Assembly (NCBI RefSeq): GCF_000009625.1 | Contig: NC_002678.2 | Coordinates: forward strand, 372,001 to 436,000 | From: Mesorhizobium japonicum MAFF 303099 | GTDB taxonomy: Bacteria; Pseudomonadota; Alphaproteobacteria; Rhizobiales; Rhizobiaceae | Direction: 5' to 3' | Length of the DNA: 64,000 nt | Part shown: positions 53,601 to 61,325 of the stretch, one piece after another | How the letters are laid out: each line of letters starts with the position of its first letter | How positions within the stretch are numbered: position 1 is the first letter of the stretch | Translations under genes and position numbers: made by a program | Notes under the pieces: model-generated | What the model was told of the DNA's origin: nothing | Database searches by the model: none | What the model saw: only the letters and a program-made list of their open reading frames with translations

Positions 53601-53831
53601 CGATACGATCGCTTCCTTGGCGGCCATTTGAAACGCCAAGATAAGTTCCTCAAAATCTTCGATGCCGAGCAGGCCGAGCAACTCGGTGGAGGCTACGAGA
53701 TCGTAACAAAGGGCGGTTAGAACGCGCCGTTCATGACGGGCTCCGACGGCGTCGTCCATCAACCCCCTGCCGATCGGAAGGTGCGAGCCAGTCCCCGCGC
53801 TCGGAACATCAACTCGGCTCTTATGCGACAT
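50664..53831 (-). CDS. Cyclase-homology/AAA ATPase regulator with TPR-like tail
   Basis: A 1055-residue cytosolic protein. The N-terminus is a class III cyclase homology domain with metal-type aspartates D44 (CYDLVAST) and D88 (EVGDGGVAVF). The ring-binding asparagine expected in GxAxNLAAR is alanine (A161 in GPAFALATRLQ), while R165 is kept, so cyclase activity is doubtful. An AAA/STAND ATPase follows, with P-loop GEAGIGKS (260-267) and Walker B VILIVEDIHWID. The remainder is helical and TPR-like. The ATG at 53831 follows GAGG. As first gene of the operon it probably senses a signal and controls the YcaO/TfuA genes or their product; no DNA-binding domain is visible. Confidence 0.85.
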   Translation of the reverse strand: MSHKSRVDVPSAGTGSHLPIGRGLMDDAVGARHERRVLTALCYDLVASTELLGLLGIEDFEELILAFQMAAKEAIVSCSGTVRVEVGDGGVAVFPVDLGAKDAASLTISAGLEIVRACKLLAAEKGRSDLHVRVGVATSMTLILKGDTGVAQDTVTGPAFALATRLQAIARPDTVVVCNETRNLTRRSHVFSFCGSHVIKGFAQPEQVWQALSHKRGVDRFFAFGRLTSPLIDRTDEAKLIRECWNEAVSGRGQVIVIEGEAGIGKSRILHEVRRRTRFQRNRLLLFQCMPGDSRSTLHPLRQAMLGNFDDGERALTPALVAEVFAAHGVHDPEVVDIFSFLLGVEGVRSSFHEMDPEMIREKAEWAARHALQATCASGAVILIVEDIHWIDLTSKQLLGELAKLVPSCPVLLIATTRPESGVWLDEKSKHVLLAPLEHADTLRAIATMWPQGKPAPAPELKELVERVTGGVPLFIEEVCQWMAENAASGTEQLPQGVSLGRAAVLETVLDARLEPLGRAREVARAAAVAGNRFSLDLLSALLPEFDPGTISAALDALVEAGFVRARHAAATVYAFRHALIQETIYNATLRKRRQTLHRRLYAVASRNRSLVGWLTTAALADHAERAGLLDEAIGEFVNAGMESSSRSAMAEARQLLEHAIALCGQVSDHDKRDALRLSAMVALGPILTAVEGPNSEHARMLYDEGVKIARRRPIAERAKWFPIYWGWWFTGSVVDGERAQAVVSDLKEVNDPEIQLQARHCLWAVDFNRGDHGGCIAAIDSGLPLYDVGQGHANATRFGGHDARVCGLAHRALSLWFSGRATSALRSMSEARRWAQRTGHVSSIAHACINDAMLSCYRRDFASLRNVIEDLRQLTALHHLPSLVVSAQIFEGWCDGNAGQLERGKDKMREGLGLHGQVQTPEDEPVYCGMLAELLARSGAISHALALLHSAVAQAEAGGSRYWLAELHRRIAQLLVLDRAPAGRVAAALEQSLNTAAEQNAVPILIAAYETLSASNLSPGLLRSYNDRVEAARKSVEPGEPLIVNPEPELRAGR

Positions 53832-53850
53832 GTCACCCTCGCTGACAGGG

Positions 53851-53868
53851 CATACTATCAAAAGTATG
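53851..53868. promoter_or_regulatory. Inverted repeat upstream of the YcaO/TfuA operon
   Basis: CATACT and AGTATG form perfect 6-base arms around a 6-base spacer, 20 bases upstream of the first gene of the operon. The size suits an operator; the sequence does not match a terminator. Confidence 0.45.
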
Positions 53869-53880
53869 ACAGAGCACAAA

Positions 53881-54195
53881 TTACAGAGCGGCGATCGCCG
53901 GAACGTGCGACGGCTGCTCAGGACCTCTCGCCTGTGGGTTGGCGGAACTCAACCCCAAATTCCAGAGGCAGACATGCGACGGCCTAAGCCCAGACGTCCC
54001 GGCAAACGCAACATCCAGCGCCGTCGCCACCGCGATCGGAGTTGGCAAAGCCGGCCGGACTCGGTCGGAAGGCGGCGCCGGCGAAGAAAGGCCCTGTGAA
54101 GCGAAAAGCAAAAATAGTCCCACCCCTAGCACGCAAGCCTTAATCGCGCTTTGGCAATCACGCCTTGTAAGAATGCGGCCGACCTCATAGTCCAT
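53881..54195 (-). CDS. Possible small exported protein upstream of the operon
   Basis: An open frame of 104 residues on the operon strand, ending 49 bases before the regulator gene. After a charged start (MDYEVGRILTRRD) comes a hydrophobic stretch (ACVLGVGLFLLFAS) like a signal peptide, then a Pro/Ala-rich tail. No family was recognised and no good ribosome site precedes the ATG at 54195. The frame is open back to 54264. It might be a small secreted or precursor peptide or a chance frame; I lean slightly toward chance. Confidence 0.3.
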   Translation of the reverse strand: MDYEVGRILTRRDCQSAIKACVLGVGLFLLFASQGLSSPAPPSDRVRPALPTPIAVATALDVAFAGTSGLRPSHVCLWNLGLSSANPQARGPEQPSHVPAIAAL

Positions 54196-54338
54196 CCGGT
54201 AAACCCAAACCTTTCGCGCCCACCTCCTTGGCGTAAGCAAGATTTCGCACGTTTGCAGGTCCAACGCCCACCACTTGCGGCCGTTCCTATACTGAGCAAT
54301 ACTGCTCTTGGAGAAGTGCGGGTTGTTGGGGGTGTACT

Positions 54339-54578
54339 ATGCCAATTTACGATGTAGCAGAGATGCGTCTCGATCGAATTGTTAGGTCGAAGGCAGTCGA
54401 AGCATGTAGTCCAGACGCGGCTGCATTGATCATGAATTCACGCAGATCAATCTCCCAAAAATGGGAGAAAGATTGGGTCCGGGTGACTGACGAAAATGAT
54501 GGGCGAGTATTCGCTTACACAATCGCCAGGCGCGAACGGATGACCGACGATAAGGAGGTCGACGATCCATATGTGTGA
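54339..54578 (+). CDS. Small hypothetical protein
   Basis: A 79-residue acidic/basic protein without a recognised family. It starts MPIYDVAEMRLDRIVRSKAV and ends DDKEVDDPYV. A GGGGG stretch lies seven bases before the ATG, which supports translation. No signal peptide or membrane segment is seen. It is divergent from the YcaO/TfuA operon. Confidence 0.5.
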   Translation: MPIYDVAEMRLDRIVRSKAVEACSPDAAALIMNSRRSISQKWEKDWVRVTDENDGRVFAYTIARRERMTDDKEVDDPYV

Positions 54579-54752
54579 GGTGCGGCAGACCTGAAAAGCG
54601 GGCCGCCCGTCGGACGCCATTCCGGGCAACCTCCAACGGAAATTTGCCAGTTCAATGATCGGATGACGTGGCGAAAACTCGCCGGGGCCGCTAATAGGGG
54701 GACGACGGACTTCGTGAGACATTGCTTAACCGTCAGTTTTTAAAGCAGGAGC

Positions 54753-54947
54753 ATGGCCGACACCAAACCGTCGCCCGCAACTGTAGAAATCAGCCAATCC
54801 TTGGGCGAGTGGGTTGTTACGATCGTAACAGCGGATGGTCACACCTATTCTAGAGCCTTCGAACGTGAGTCCGATGCCGTCGCTTTCGCTGTGAATCAGC
54901 GTTTGCACCTGGGATTGCAACTTCCGTCGCCCGACCAGTCGCCCTGA
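54753..54947 (+). CDS. Small hypothetical protein
   Basis: A 64-residue protein, probably a small beta-hairpin/helix domain (SLGEWVVTIVTADGHTYSRA, then FERESDAVAFAVNQRL). AGGAG lies almost directly before the ATG, which is too close for good initiation, so the start may be poorly used. The sequence looks protein-like, and similar small proteins occur in rhizobial accessory regions as I remember. The function is unknown. Confidence 0.5.
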   Translation: MADTKPSPATVEISQSLGEWVVTIVTADGHTYSRAFERESDAVAFAVNQRLHLGLQLPSPDQSP

Positions 54948-54960
54948 ACCGGCACCTTGC

Positions 54961-55152
54961 TTACGCCTTTGTCCTCTTGGGCTGACCAAGGGTCAGGAAG
55001 CCATCCCTTATCAGGTCCAACGCGTCGAGCGCGTCTTCATCCAACAAGTTTGTCAAGGGCACTCCACCCACGCGCACAACCTTGTTGTTGTCTATGTCGT
55101 AGACCTCCCAGAGCCCATCACTGACCCTTCGGATTGCGTGCCGTCTCTCCAT
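54961..55152 (-). CDS. Small hypothetical protein
   Basis: A 63-residue protein (MERRHAIRRVSDGLWEVYDI, then LLDEDALDALDLIRDGF). It has protein-like composition, no signal peptide and no known family. Its stop lies 14 bases from the end of the preceding small gene on the other strand. No strong ribosome site was seen. The stretch from 55153 to the metallopeptidase end at 55400 holds nothing recognisable. Confidence 0.45.
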   Translation of the reverse strand: MERRHAIRRVSDGLWEVYDIDNNKVVRVGGVPLTNLLDEDALDALDLIRDGFLTLGQPKRTKA

Positions 55153-55399
55153 AAGGGGTCTCTAATAAACGAGTCACCGAAGCGCCAGCAAGAAAACTCG
55201 ATCCAAAGAGTTAACGGTGGAAAACCATGCTCGCTTTGGCGACAAGGCTGAACCGAAGCCCGCCCGAGACAGTTTTGCCCCGTCCGAGGCGGGCTGTGGA
55301 AGCGCGCTCGGCACGAGCCTTTTCGATCGTCGCGAAGCCTTTGCCTCCTGCCGGTTCCGTGCGGTTTCCGAAGATCGCGGGTGGCGGGTTTGCTGCTGA

Positions 55400-56314
55400 T
55401 CAGACGATGCGCAACAGCTCGCGCAGGCGGACCGGTAATCTGGGCGAAGCCTGTAGCTCGGCGCAGCTCGCCTCCCATTGCCGCAGATATTCACCAATGG
55501 CCAGGCCGCTGCGGCCGGGCCAGCGGTTGAGTGCCCCCAGCGCCTCGATGCAGTCCGGCGCGCGGTCGTATTCGGCGAGGATGGTCAGCGACATAGCCTG
55601 GGCGAACGGATTAAGGGCGGGCATTTCGATCTCGCCGCGATGATCGGTGAACCACGCCGCGGCGTCGCGGGTGAGCCCCTGGCTATCGGCGAGAGCCGTA
55701 TAGCGGTCGATGATATCCTGGCGGTATCGGGCGATGGCATCGCCGAAGGCGTTGTCGCCGGCGAAGGGCGGGGCCTCCTTCCAGCTTCTTGCCAGACGCC
55801 CGAGCCCGCGCAGTGAGTGGGCCTCCACCATGGCCTCCTCGAGCCATTGGCATGGCGGCGCCGGCCTGGCGTCCGGTTGCCAGCTGTTGCAGAGCACATG
55901 GCCGAGCTCGTGGCCGAACTGGTAGGCGAGCTTCGACCAGTCCCGCTCGCCGATGTCCACGATGATCCAGGCCATGCTGGTGCCGTCCGGATGCAGCCAG
56001 ATGGCCGGCGTGCCGGAAGTGTGTTCGTCGACACGCAGCCGCGTCGGCTGGCGGTCGGAGACAAGGCGGACGCCGTCGAGGCAGGCATGCCGCATTCGCT
56101 CGACGACCTGATCAGCCGCACCCTCAAGCATGCGGCCCCAGTCGCCGGCAAGCTCGATGGGCGCGGTCAAGAGGGTTGGCTGTGGGCGGGCCGAGGGAGT
56201 TTTAGGGCGCATGGCTGCGTAGGCTTTCCGAGAGCGGCTCAGCAGCGCAGCTGGTGCCAAGCTGGTAGCCAACGAGACGGCCGCAAGTATACTGAACTTT
56301 CGCCTGTTCGTCAG
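55400..56314 (-). CDS. Tat-exported zinc metallopeptidase-like protein
   Basis: An exported protein of about 304 residues. The N-terminus TNRRKFSILAAVSLATSLAP is a twin-arginine signal. The zinc motif H135-E-L-G-H139 (YQFGHELGHVLCNSW) is followed by a glutamate-rich helix WLEEAMVEAHSL that can supply the third ligand. The start is unclear: the best ribosome site (AAAGGAG) points to a CTG at 56314, while the frame stays open to 56674 over sequence without homology. A non-standard start or an N-terminal frame error is possible. It shares a zinc-peptidase theme with the YcaO operon, but no direct similarity was seen. Confidence 0.68.
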   Translation of the reverse strand: MTNRRKFSILAAVSLATSLAPAALLSRSRKAYAAMRPKTPSARPQPTLLTAPIELAGDWGRMLEGAADQVVERMRHACLDGVRLVSDRQPTRLRVDEHTSGTPAIWLHPDGTSMAWIIVDIGERDWSKLAYQFGHELGHVLCNSWQPDARPAPPCQWLEEAMVEAHSLRGLGRLARSWKEAPPFAGDNAFGDAIARYRQDIIDRYTALADSQGLTRDAAAWFTDHRGEIEMPALNPFAQAMSLTILAEYDRAPDCIEALGALNRWPGRSGLAIGEYLRQWEASCAELQASPRLPVRLRELLRIV

Positions 56315-56478
56315 CTTATGCTCCTTTGTCCAAACATACCCATCGAGGTGTGGTGCGGAGCGCGCGATCGCTAGACTTACCGCAACCCCACACCCATTGA
56401 ACAACGCGTAGGGTGGTATGTAATTTGCTAAGTTGCCTTTGCAGCGACGACGAGCATTTGAATCGGTAATGGCACTGG

Positions 56479-57090
56479 TCATGCACCGATTTGCGCCATG
56501 TCCCACAGACACATCGCCTTCGATGCGTAGTGTTCCTCCGGCATAATCAGGAGTGGCAGCGGCAACGAGAATGGCGGTTGCTGTAAGTTGAGAAACCCGA
56601 ATCCGCCCGTTTCCCGCGCAATGTCCTGTGCCGAGGTCGAGTGGCTTGAGGTGAACAGCCAGCGCGCGCCGCATTTTTTGAAGTTGCGAAGCGCGCGCCA
56701 GATGTCGGGTTCGGTCAGATGCTGCAGACAGTCGCGTGAAAAAATGAGGTCAACGTTCGGCAGTGGTTCAACAGCCAGATCGAGCACGTGAAATTCGCGA
56801 TCCGCATATCGCACACGGTTCGTTTCGATGACTTCTGGAACAATGTCGCAACCGATGTAGTGCATTTTGCCCAAGTCGACGAAGCGCATCCAGTTGAAGT
56901 CGCCGCAGGGCGCATCAAGCATGGACTTCACATCCAGTGCGCGCAAAAGCATCGGCAATACGGTTCGCACGCGATGCGTCGTCGCGTACGCTGAACCGAG
57001 CCCGGAGCGCGATTCCGCGGAGCCCCACTCGTTGCTTTGGTAAATGCGCGCGAAAGCTTCGCGGGAATCATCAGGCGTGCCTTGCGTCAT
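56479..57090 (-). CDS. Class I SAM-dependent methyltransferase
   Basis: A 203-residue methyltransferase. Motif I reads MLDAPCGDFNWM, the acidic motif II DREFHVLDLAV, and motif IV LIFSRDCLQHLTEPDI. The subgroup resembles methyltransferases of glycan clusters, but the acceptor cannot be named. The ATG at 57090 has GAGGTG upstream at good spacing; a TTG at 57168 is the longest start. It lies next to the FkbM gene and the large glycosyltransferase, so a role in modifying a surface glycan is likely. Confidence 0.82.
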   Translation of the reverse strand: MTQGTPDDSREAFARIYQSNEWGSAESRSGLGSAYATTHRVRTVLPMLLRALDVKSMLDAPCGDFNWMRFVDLGKMHYIGCDIVPEVIETNRVRYADREFHVLDLAVEPLPNVDLIFSRDCLQHLTEPDIWRALRNFKKCGARWLFTSSHSTSAQDIARETGGFGFLNLQQPPFSLPLPLLIMPEEHYASKAMCLWDMAQIGA

Positions 57091-57383
57091 CGAATGCACC
57101 TCATCGACGCCGGTGACGTGCTCGATCCCGATTCCAGCCGCATTGATTGAAAACGGAAAAGTCGTCAAGCACGCTTACTGGAAGGGAATAGGGCACTATG
57201 CGACAAATTTCAACGAATTCGATGTCGGCGCGCGTTGTTGCGGGCCAGCGTCATCAGCGTGGAACTCGTTTTCCAACCGCCTGACCAGGCCAATCCCGCC
57301 GGCGTCCATCTCGACCCTTTTTGCAAAATGGCCAAACTCGCTTACCATCATCCCAAAATCAGGGATCAAGGGAGGGGTCTTTC

Positions 57384-58484
57384 GTGGGTGCGAGTTTCAA
57401 CCAGGCCGGGTTCGTCAAGCGAATATTTACTTCGCATGGAACTACCCTCTTCGTAGACACTTCGTCTGGCGAGCTTCGGCATGGGCTTATGGAGTATAGC
57501 CCAAACAATGTGTTGCTGACTAAAGATGGCAAATCGGCTCATATTCGTTTCGTTGATGGACCGACTGATATTGTCTATTTCACTGAGTACTCTGCAATCT
57601 CGGGTTCTAAGAGAATAGATGGGATCGATGCTCTCAATTTAATGCCCGATAACACGCTGACGATCGTGGATCTGCCCAGAAACAAATTTGGGCTTGTTCA
57701 AAATGGGACCTTTCTGTCCGCACGATCTGATGGTCGGATTACTCTATCCGCTCCGCTATGCAGAGGTTGGGAAAATTTCCATTTCCGCAAAGATGCGTCT
57801 GAGGTAAGCGGAGTTATTGTTAGTCACCGCATTGATGGTAAGATTATCACCTTCTTCATACAGGACCGAACCGACATAATTCAGTCTATCTTATTTGGAG
57901 GGGACTTTTATGAGCGCGACACGCTCGATCTGATTCGCGATCGCTCTACACCAGGCAAAGTGTTTGTCGATATTGGCGCGAATATAGGTAATCACTCTAT
58001 CTTTATGTCAAAATTCTGCAGTCCATCTGAGGTGATCGTTTTTGAACCCAATCCGAAAGCGATTGAAATACTTAAGTTAAACGTCCTATTGAACGCTTGC
58101 GCAAACATAAACACGAGCTATCTCGGCCTCGCCCTTGGTTCAAAAGCGGCCCAAATGCGTGTCTTTTCGCCGGATCCCAATAATATGGGTCGAGCCCAAA
58201 TGCTCGACGACGATGATGGAAATGTCAAATGCGTCGCTGGAGACCTCCTCTTGCAACAGAAACCGGTTGGCCTCTTGAAGATTGATGTGGAAGGTTCAGA
58301 GTTCGAGGTGCTCAGAGGAATGCAGGGGACGATCGAAACTTGGCGCCCGAACATACTTATCGAAGTGTGGCCGCAAAGCCAGCAAGATCTTTTCTCGTGG
58401 TGCGACTCTTTCCGCTACGTTGTCCAAGAAACTTTTCCCACGGACAATAACTATTTCTTGGCGCCCATTGAGAGGCAGTCTTGA
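57384..58484 (+). CDS. FkbM family methyltransferase with extra N-terminal domain
   Basis: A 366-residue protein. The C-terminal half is an FkbM-type O-methyltransferase: motif I VFVDIGANIGNHSIF (DIGAN at 196-200), then VIVFEPNPKAIEILKLNV and GLLKIDVEGSEFEVLRGM, which is the family hallmark. The first 150 residues are beta-rich and of unknown function (RFVDGPTDIVYF, then NTLTIVDLPRNKFGLVQNGT). The GTG at 57384 has GGGAGGGG six bases upstream, so I prefer it to longer starts. The DNA is visibly A+T-rich against the flanking genes. It probably methylates a sugar made by the neighbouring glycosyltransferase. Confidence 0.85.
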   Translation: MGASFNQAGFVKRIFTSHGTTLFVDTSSGELRHGLMEYSPNNVLLTKDGKSAHIRFVDGPTDIVYFTEYSAISGSKRIDGIDALNLMPDNTLTIVDLPRNKFGLVQNGTFLSARSDGRITLSAPLCRGWENFHFRKDASEVSGVIVSHRIDGKIITFFIQDRTDIIQSILFGGDFYERDTLDLIRDRSTPGKVFVDIGANIGNHSIFMSKFCSPSEVIVFEPNPKAIEILKLNVLLNACANINTSYLGLALGSKAAQMRVFSPDPNNMGRAQMLDDDDGNVKCVAGDLLLQQKPVGLLKIDVEGSEFEVLRGMQGTIETWRPNILIEVWPQSQQDLFSWCDSFRYVVQETFPTDNNYFLAPIERQS

Positions 58485-58529
58485 GGCGAAGCAAGAAGTG
58501 TCGGGCTGAACGTGCGATCGACGCCAAGT

Positions 58530-61325
58530 TCACTGCCGATTCGCGACTTCCCGATCTGATGCCTGCTCGTCGTCGTGAATGACCAGTGGCGGCATGCAGA
58601 CGAACGCATGCATCGAGTCATACACCGCGGACATTGCGCAGTCGATGCCCTCATCCTCGAGGACCACTCCAGTCCCAGGAAACGGAATAAGCCGCTTTCG
58701 AAGAGGTAGGCATTTTTCAAGAAGTACTTGAGCTCCCCTTGGAGTTACTGAATAAGCCATTGCACCAAAGGAATGGACTAGTCGGATAAGAGATCGCGGA
58801 TAGGTTTCAGATTGAAATTGGGCCGGAATCTGTTTGTGTTGTCGGTTGTAGAACTCCAGCTTGGCTTTGGAGAAATCGAAGTTCAACCACAGGAATAGAG
58901 GGTCGAAATTGAATCCCCACTTTACCATATCCCAGTTCTCTGGAGCCATGGACAGAATGCGAGTCGACTCCTCAAGAAAGTTGAACGACGAGTAGACGTC
59001 GTCCTCGAAAATGGTAATTGGCCGCTTCTCGGATACCGCTAACTTCCACAAGTTGATGTGCGATAGAGCACATCCCAATGCGCCCGGCAGATACCCGCAA
59101 TCCTCGGCAATCACTCCATCGTCCACCAAGGCTTGCAAGGTCGACCTATCGAGGGATGCTCCGTCGACGGCCGATACCCGAATTGTATTGGCGGCTAGAT
59201 GAGGATTCCTATCTTGATATTTGCGCCAGCGCTCGACGCTGCTGTCCAAGTTTATTAGGTGAATTTGCGGCGGCTCGACATGTCGATCTGGCATCGGTAC
59301 GGCGCCCGGAGGCGTGGCGGCAGTGAATACCGGCGTGTCGCCGGCACCGTGCAACAGCGCTCGGGCGCGCTCGATCCCGTCACTCACATAATATTGGCCA
59401 TCGCCGAAGGTGATGTAGCCATAGACTTGTCGGTTATCCATATACTGGACGATGCCGGCCTTGCGGGCGCTGTCGGCAAAGATCACGTACTCGTAGCGCG
59501 ATGTCGCGTCCTCGTATGTCAGTTCGGGCAGTACGTCGGCGCGGACAAGATAGGTGCAGTGCACAAGCGGCATCTCGATAATGCCGCGCACGTGGCGGTT
59601 GAGCACCCACCCATATTGATCGCACTGCATATAGTAGCCGTTGGCGTCGATTTCGGCGTGGTAGTTCGAATAGTATTGCCCGGGAGAGATGGAGCGAAGC
59701 AGGGGAGCGACGATCGGCACGTCGAGCGCGACAAGCTCGCGTAGCGTGGCCGGTCGCACGAAATTATCGACGTCGGCAACGAAATAGAAATCGCAGCTGT
59801 GTTCGAGAGTTTTCCGCAAACTTATGTTGCGGATTCGGCCAAGCACCCTGAAGCGCGTCTCGTTCCATTCGTGTTCGCCAAACTGCTCGACTCTATCGGC
59901 CACGTTGGAGGCATCGAATTCAACCGCGGCATAGAGGTGACCAACGCGCTCCACCCATTCGCGCAGTATGTGCTCGGTCCTGTCGGTGTTGTTGTTTGTC
60001 CTGATGTACAGGACGATCGACGCCTTGGGGTAGTCGAGCGCCTCGATGCACTCGAGGTACAGCGGCAGTGCCGGCTCTTTCTGCTTTGCGAGGATTGTCA
60101 CCAGGATGCGCGGCGTGCCCTCGATGCGCGACCGCAACGACCGCTGCCGGACAAGCCTGTGCTGGTCGATCAAGCTCTCGGTCCCGAACGCCCCAAGTTT
60201 CGGCGGCTCATTGACCGGAAGCTTGCCGGTGGCGAAGCGAGCGTTGGCCACCACACGCTTCGCCATTTCCGCAGGCAATTTGTCGGAGGCGAGCAATTTT
60301 AGACAAGCGTCGAGCGATTCCCGGTAGGCGCCTGCCCAGTAGGCATTGACAGCAAACTCGTCGAGCAGTCCGTAATCGTAAACCCAGGGCTGAATGAAAA
60401 GTCCGGCGGGTTGAACAAGGTCGAGCCCTCGACGCGCAAATTCCGTTCCTTCCGCATTCCGGCCCTGGTTGCGGCAATAGAGGCTCGCAGCGTGTAGAGC
60501 CTCCGCGCGGGCGGGGACGACCTGCGCCGCGCGCTCAAAGGCGGCAACGACCTCGTCGAATGGCCGCCCCAATGCTGCCATGAGGTTGCCCGCCTCAAGC
60601 AGGCTGACATAGACCTCCTCGTCCCAAAAACCTAGATCGGCGCGCTTCAGATAGTTCGCGAGTGATTTTTCACGCTCGCCGGAATCCCTGTAGCTCTGCG
60701 CCAGATAGAAGGTGTATCGCGAAACAAGAAAGGGGTCGGTCTCCGTTGCAAGCGCATTTTCAAGAACGGCCGAGTCGTCCTGGTACTTTCGTGGGTTTTG
60801 ACTGCGTGCTCCGCCACGCCCCGTCGCCACGCGAAAACCCTTGGCGGTCTCCCGCGTGAGATGGCCAGGAGGGGCCTCGAGATATTCGTGCAGGACGCCC
60901 TTGAAGGCGAACGGCAGACGGTTGCGGCAGATCTGCGGGCGATAAAACGAAATGCCACCATGTAACACCTCGACGTCGTATAAATCGTGTTCCATCTGCG
61001 ACTTGAACCTGATCGGATCGAAGTCGGCGTCCCGGATCAGAACATCGTCCGCGTCGATGATCATTGCATAGTCGACAGTCTCGACTTTACGCAATCGTTC
61101 AAGGGCGAAGGTCCGGTTGTACGCGAAGTCCCGCCATGGCTCGTCAATGACAGCGCCTTGGACACCGTTATCGGCGAGAAAGCCGCGTATCAGGTCTTGC
61201 GTGCCGTCCTCGGAACCGGTGTCGACGATGAGCACGTAGTCGACAAGGGGGAGCACGCTGGCGAGGCATTGCAGGATGACCTTCGTCTCGTTCTTGACAA
61301 TCATGCACAGGCCGATGGTGCTCAT
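58530..61325 (-). CDS. Multidomain glycosyltransferase: GT2 + TPR + collagen-galactosyltransferase-like pair
   Basis: A 931-residue cytosolic protein with four parts. Residues 1-170 are a GT2 domain (MIVKNE, VDTGSEDGTQD, DADD at 91-94). Residues 195-360 are TPR-like helices. Residues 404-645 form a second transferase domain (PRILVTILAKQKEPALPLYL, FVADVDNF with DVD at 518-520, IVAPLLRS, YYSNYHAEIDANGYY). Residues 687-920 are a GT25 domain (IHLINLDSSVERW, GALGCALSHINLWKLA, FEDDVY at 773-778). From memory, the order and motifs of the last two domains match animal procollagen galactosyltransferase. The ATG overlaps the stop of the preceding truncated GT2 gene. A collagen-like protein is encoded about 1.5 kb away. 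The acceptor and sugar are inferred. Confidence 0.85.
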   Translation of the reverse strand: MSTIGLCMIVKNETKVILQCLASVLPLVDYVLIVDTGSEDGTQDLIRGFLADNGVQGAVIDEPWRDFAYNRTFALERLRKVETVDYAMIIDADDVLIRDADFDPIRFKSQMEHDLYDVEVLHGGISFYRPQICRNRLPFAFKGVLHEYLEAPPGHLTRETAKGFRVATGRGGARSQNPRKYQDDSAVLENALATETDPFLVSRYTFYLAQSYRDSGEREKSLANYLKRADLGFWDEEVYVSLLEAGNLMAALGRPFDEVVAAFERAAQVVPARAEALHAASLYCRNQGRNAEGTEFARRGLDLVQPAGLFIQPWVYDYGLLDEFAVNAYWAGAYRESLDACLKLLASDKLPAEMAKRVVANARFATGKLPVNEPPKLGAFGTESLIDQHRLVRQRSLRSRIEGTPRILVTILAKQKEPALPLYLECIEALDYPKASIVLYIRTNNNTDRTEHILREWVERVGHLYAAVEFDASNVADRVEQFGEHEWNETRFRVLGRIRNISLRKTLEHSCDFYFVADVDNFVRPATLRELVALDVPIVAPLLRSISPGQYYSNYHAEIDANGYYMQCDQYGWVLNRHVRGIIEMPLVHCTYLVRADVLPELTYEDATSRYEYVIFADSARKAGIVQYMDNRQVYGYITFGDGQYYVSDGIERARALLHGAGDTPVFTAATPPGAVPMPDRHVEPPQIHLINLDSSVERWRKYQDRNPHLAANTIRVSAVDGASLDRSTLQALVDDGVIAEDCGYLPGALGCALSHINLWKLAVSEKRPITIFEDDVYSSFNFLEESTRILSMAPENWDMVKWGFNFDPLFLWLNFDFSKAKLEFYNRQHKQIPAQFQSETYPRSLIRLVHSFGAMAYSVTPRGAQVLLEKCLPLRKRLIPFPGTGVVLEDEGIDCAMSAVYDSMHAFVCMPPLVIHDDEQASDREVANRQ

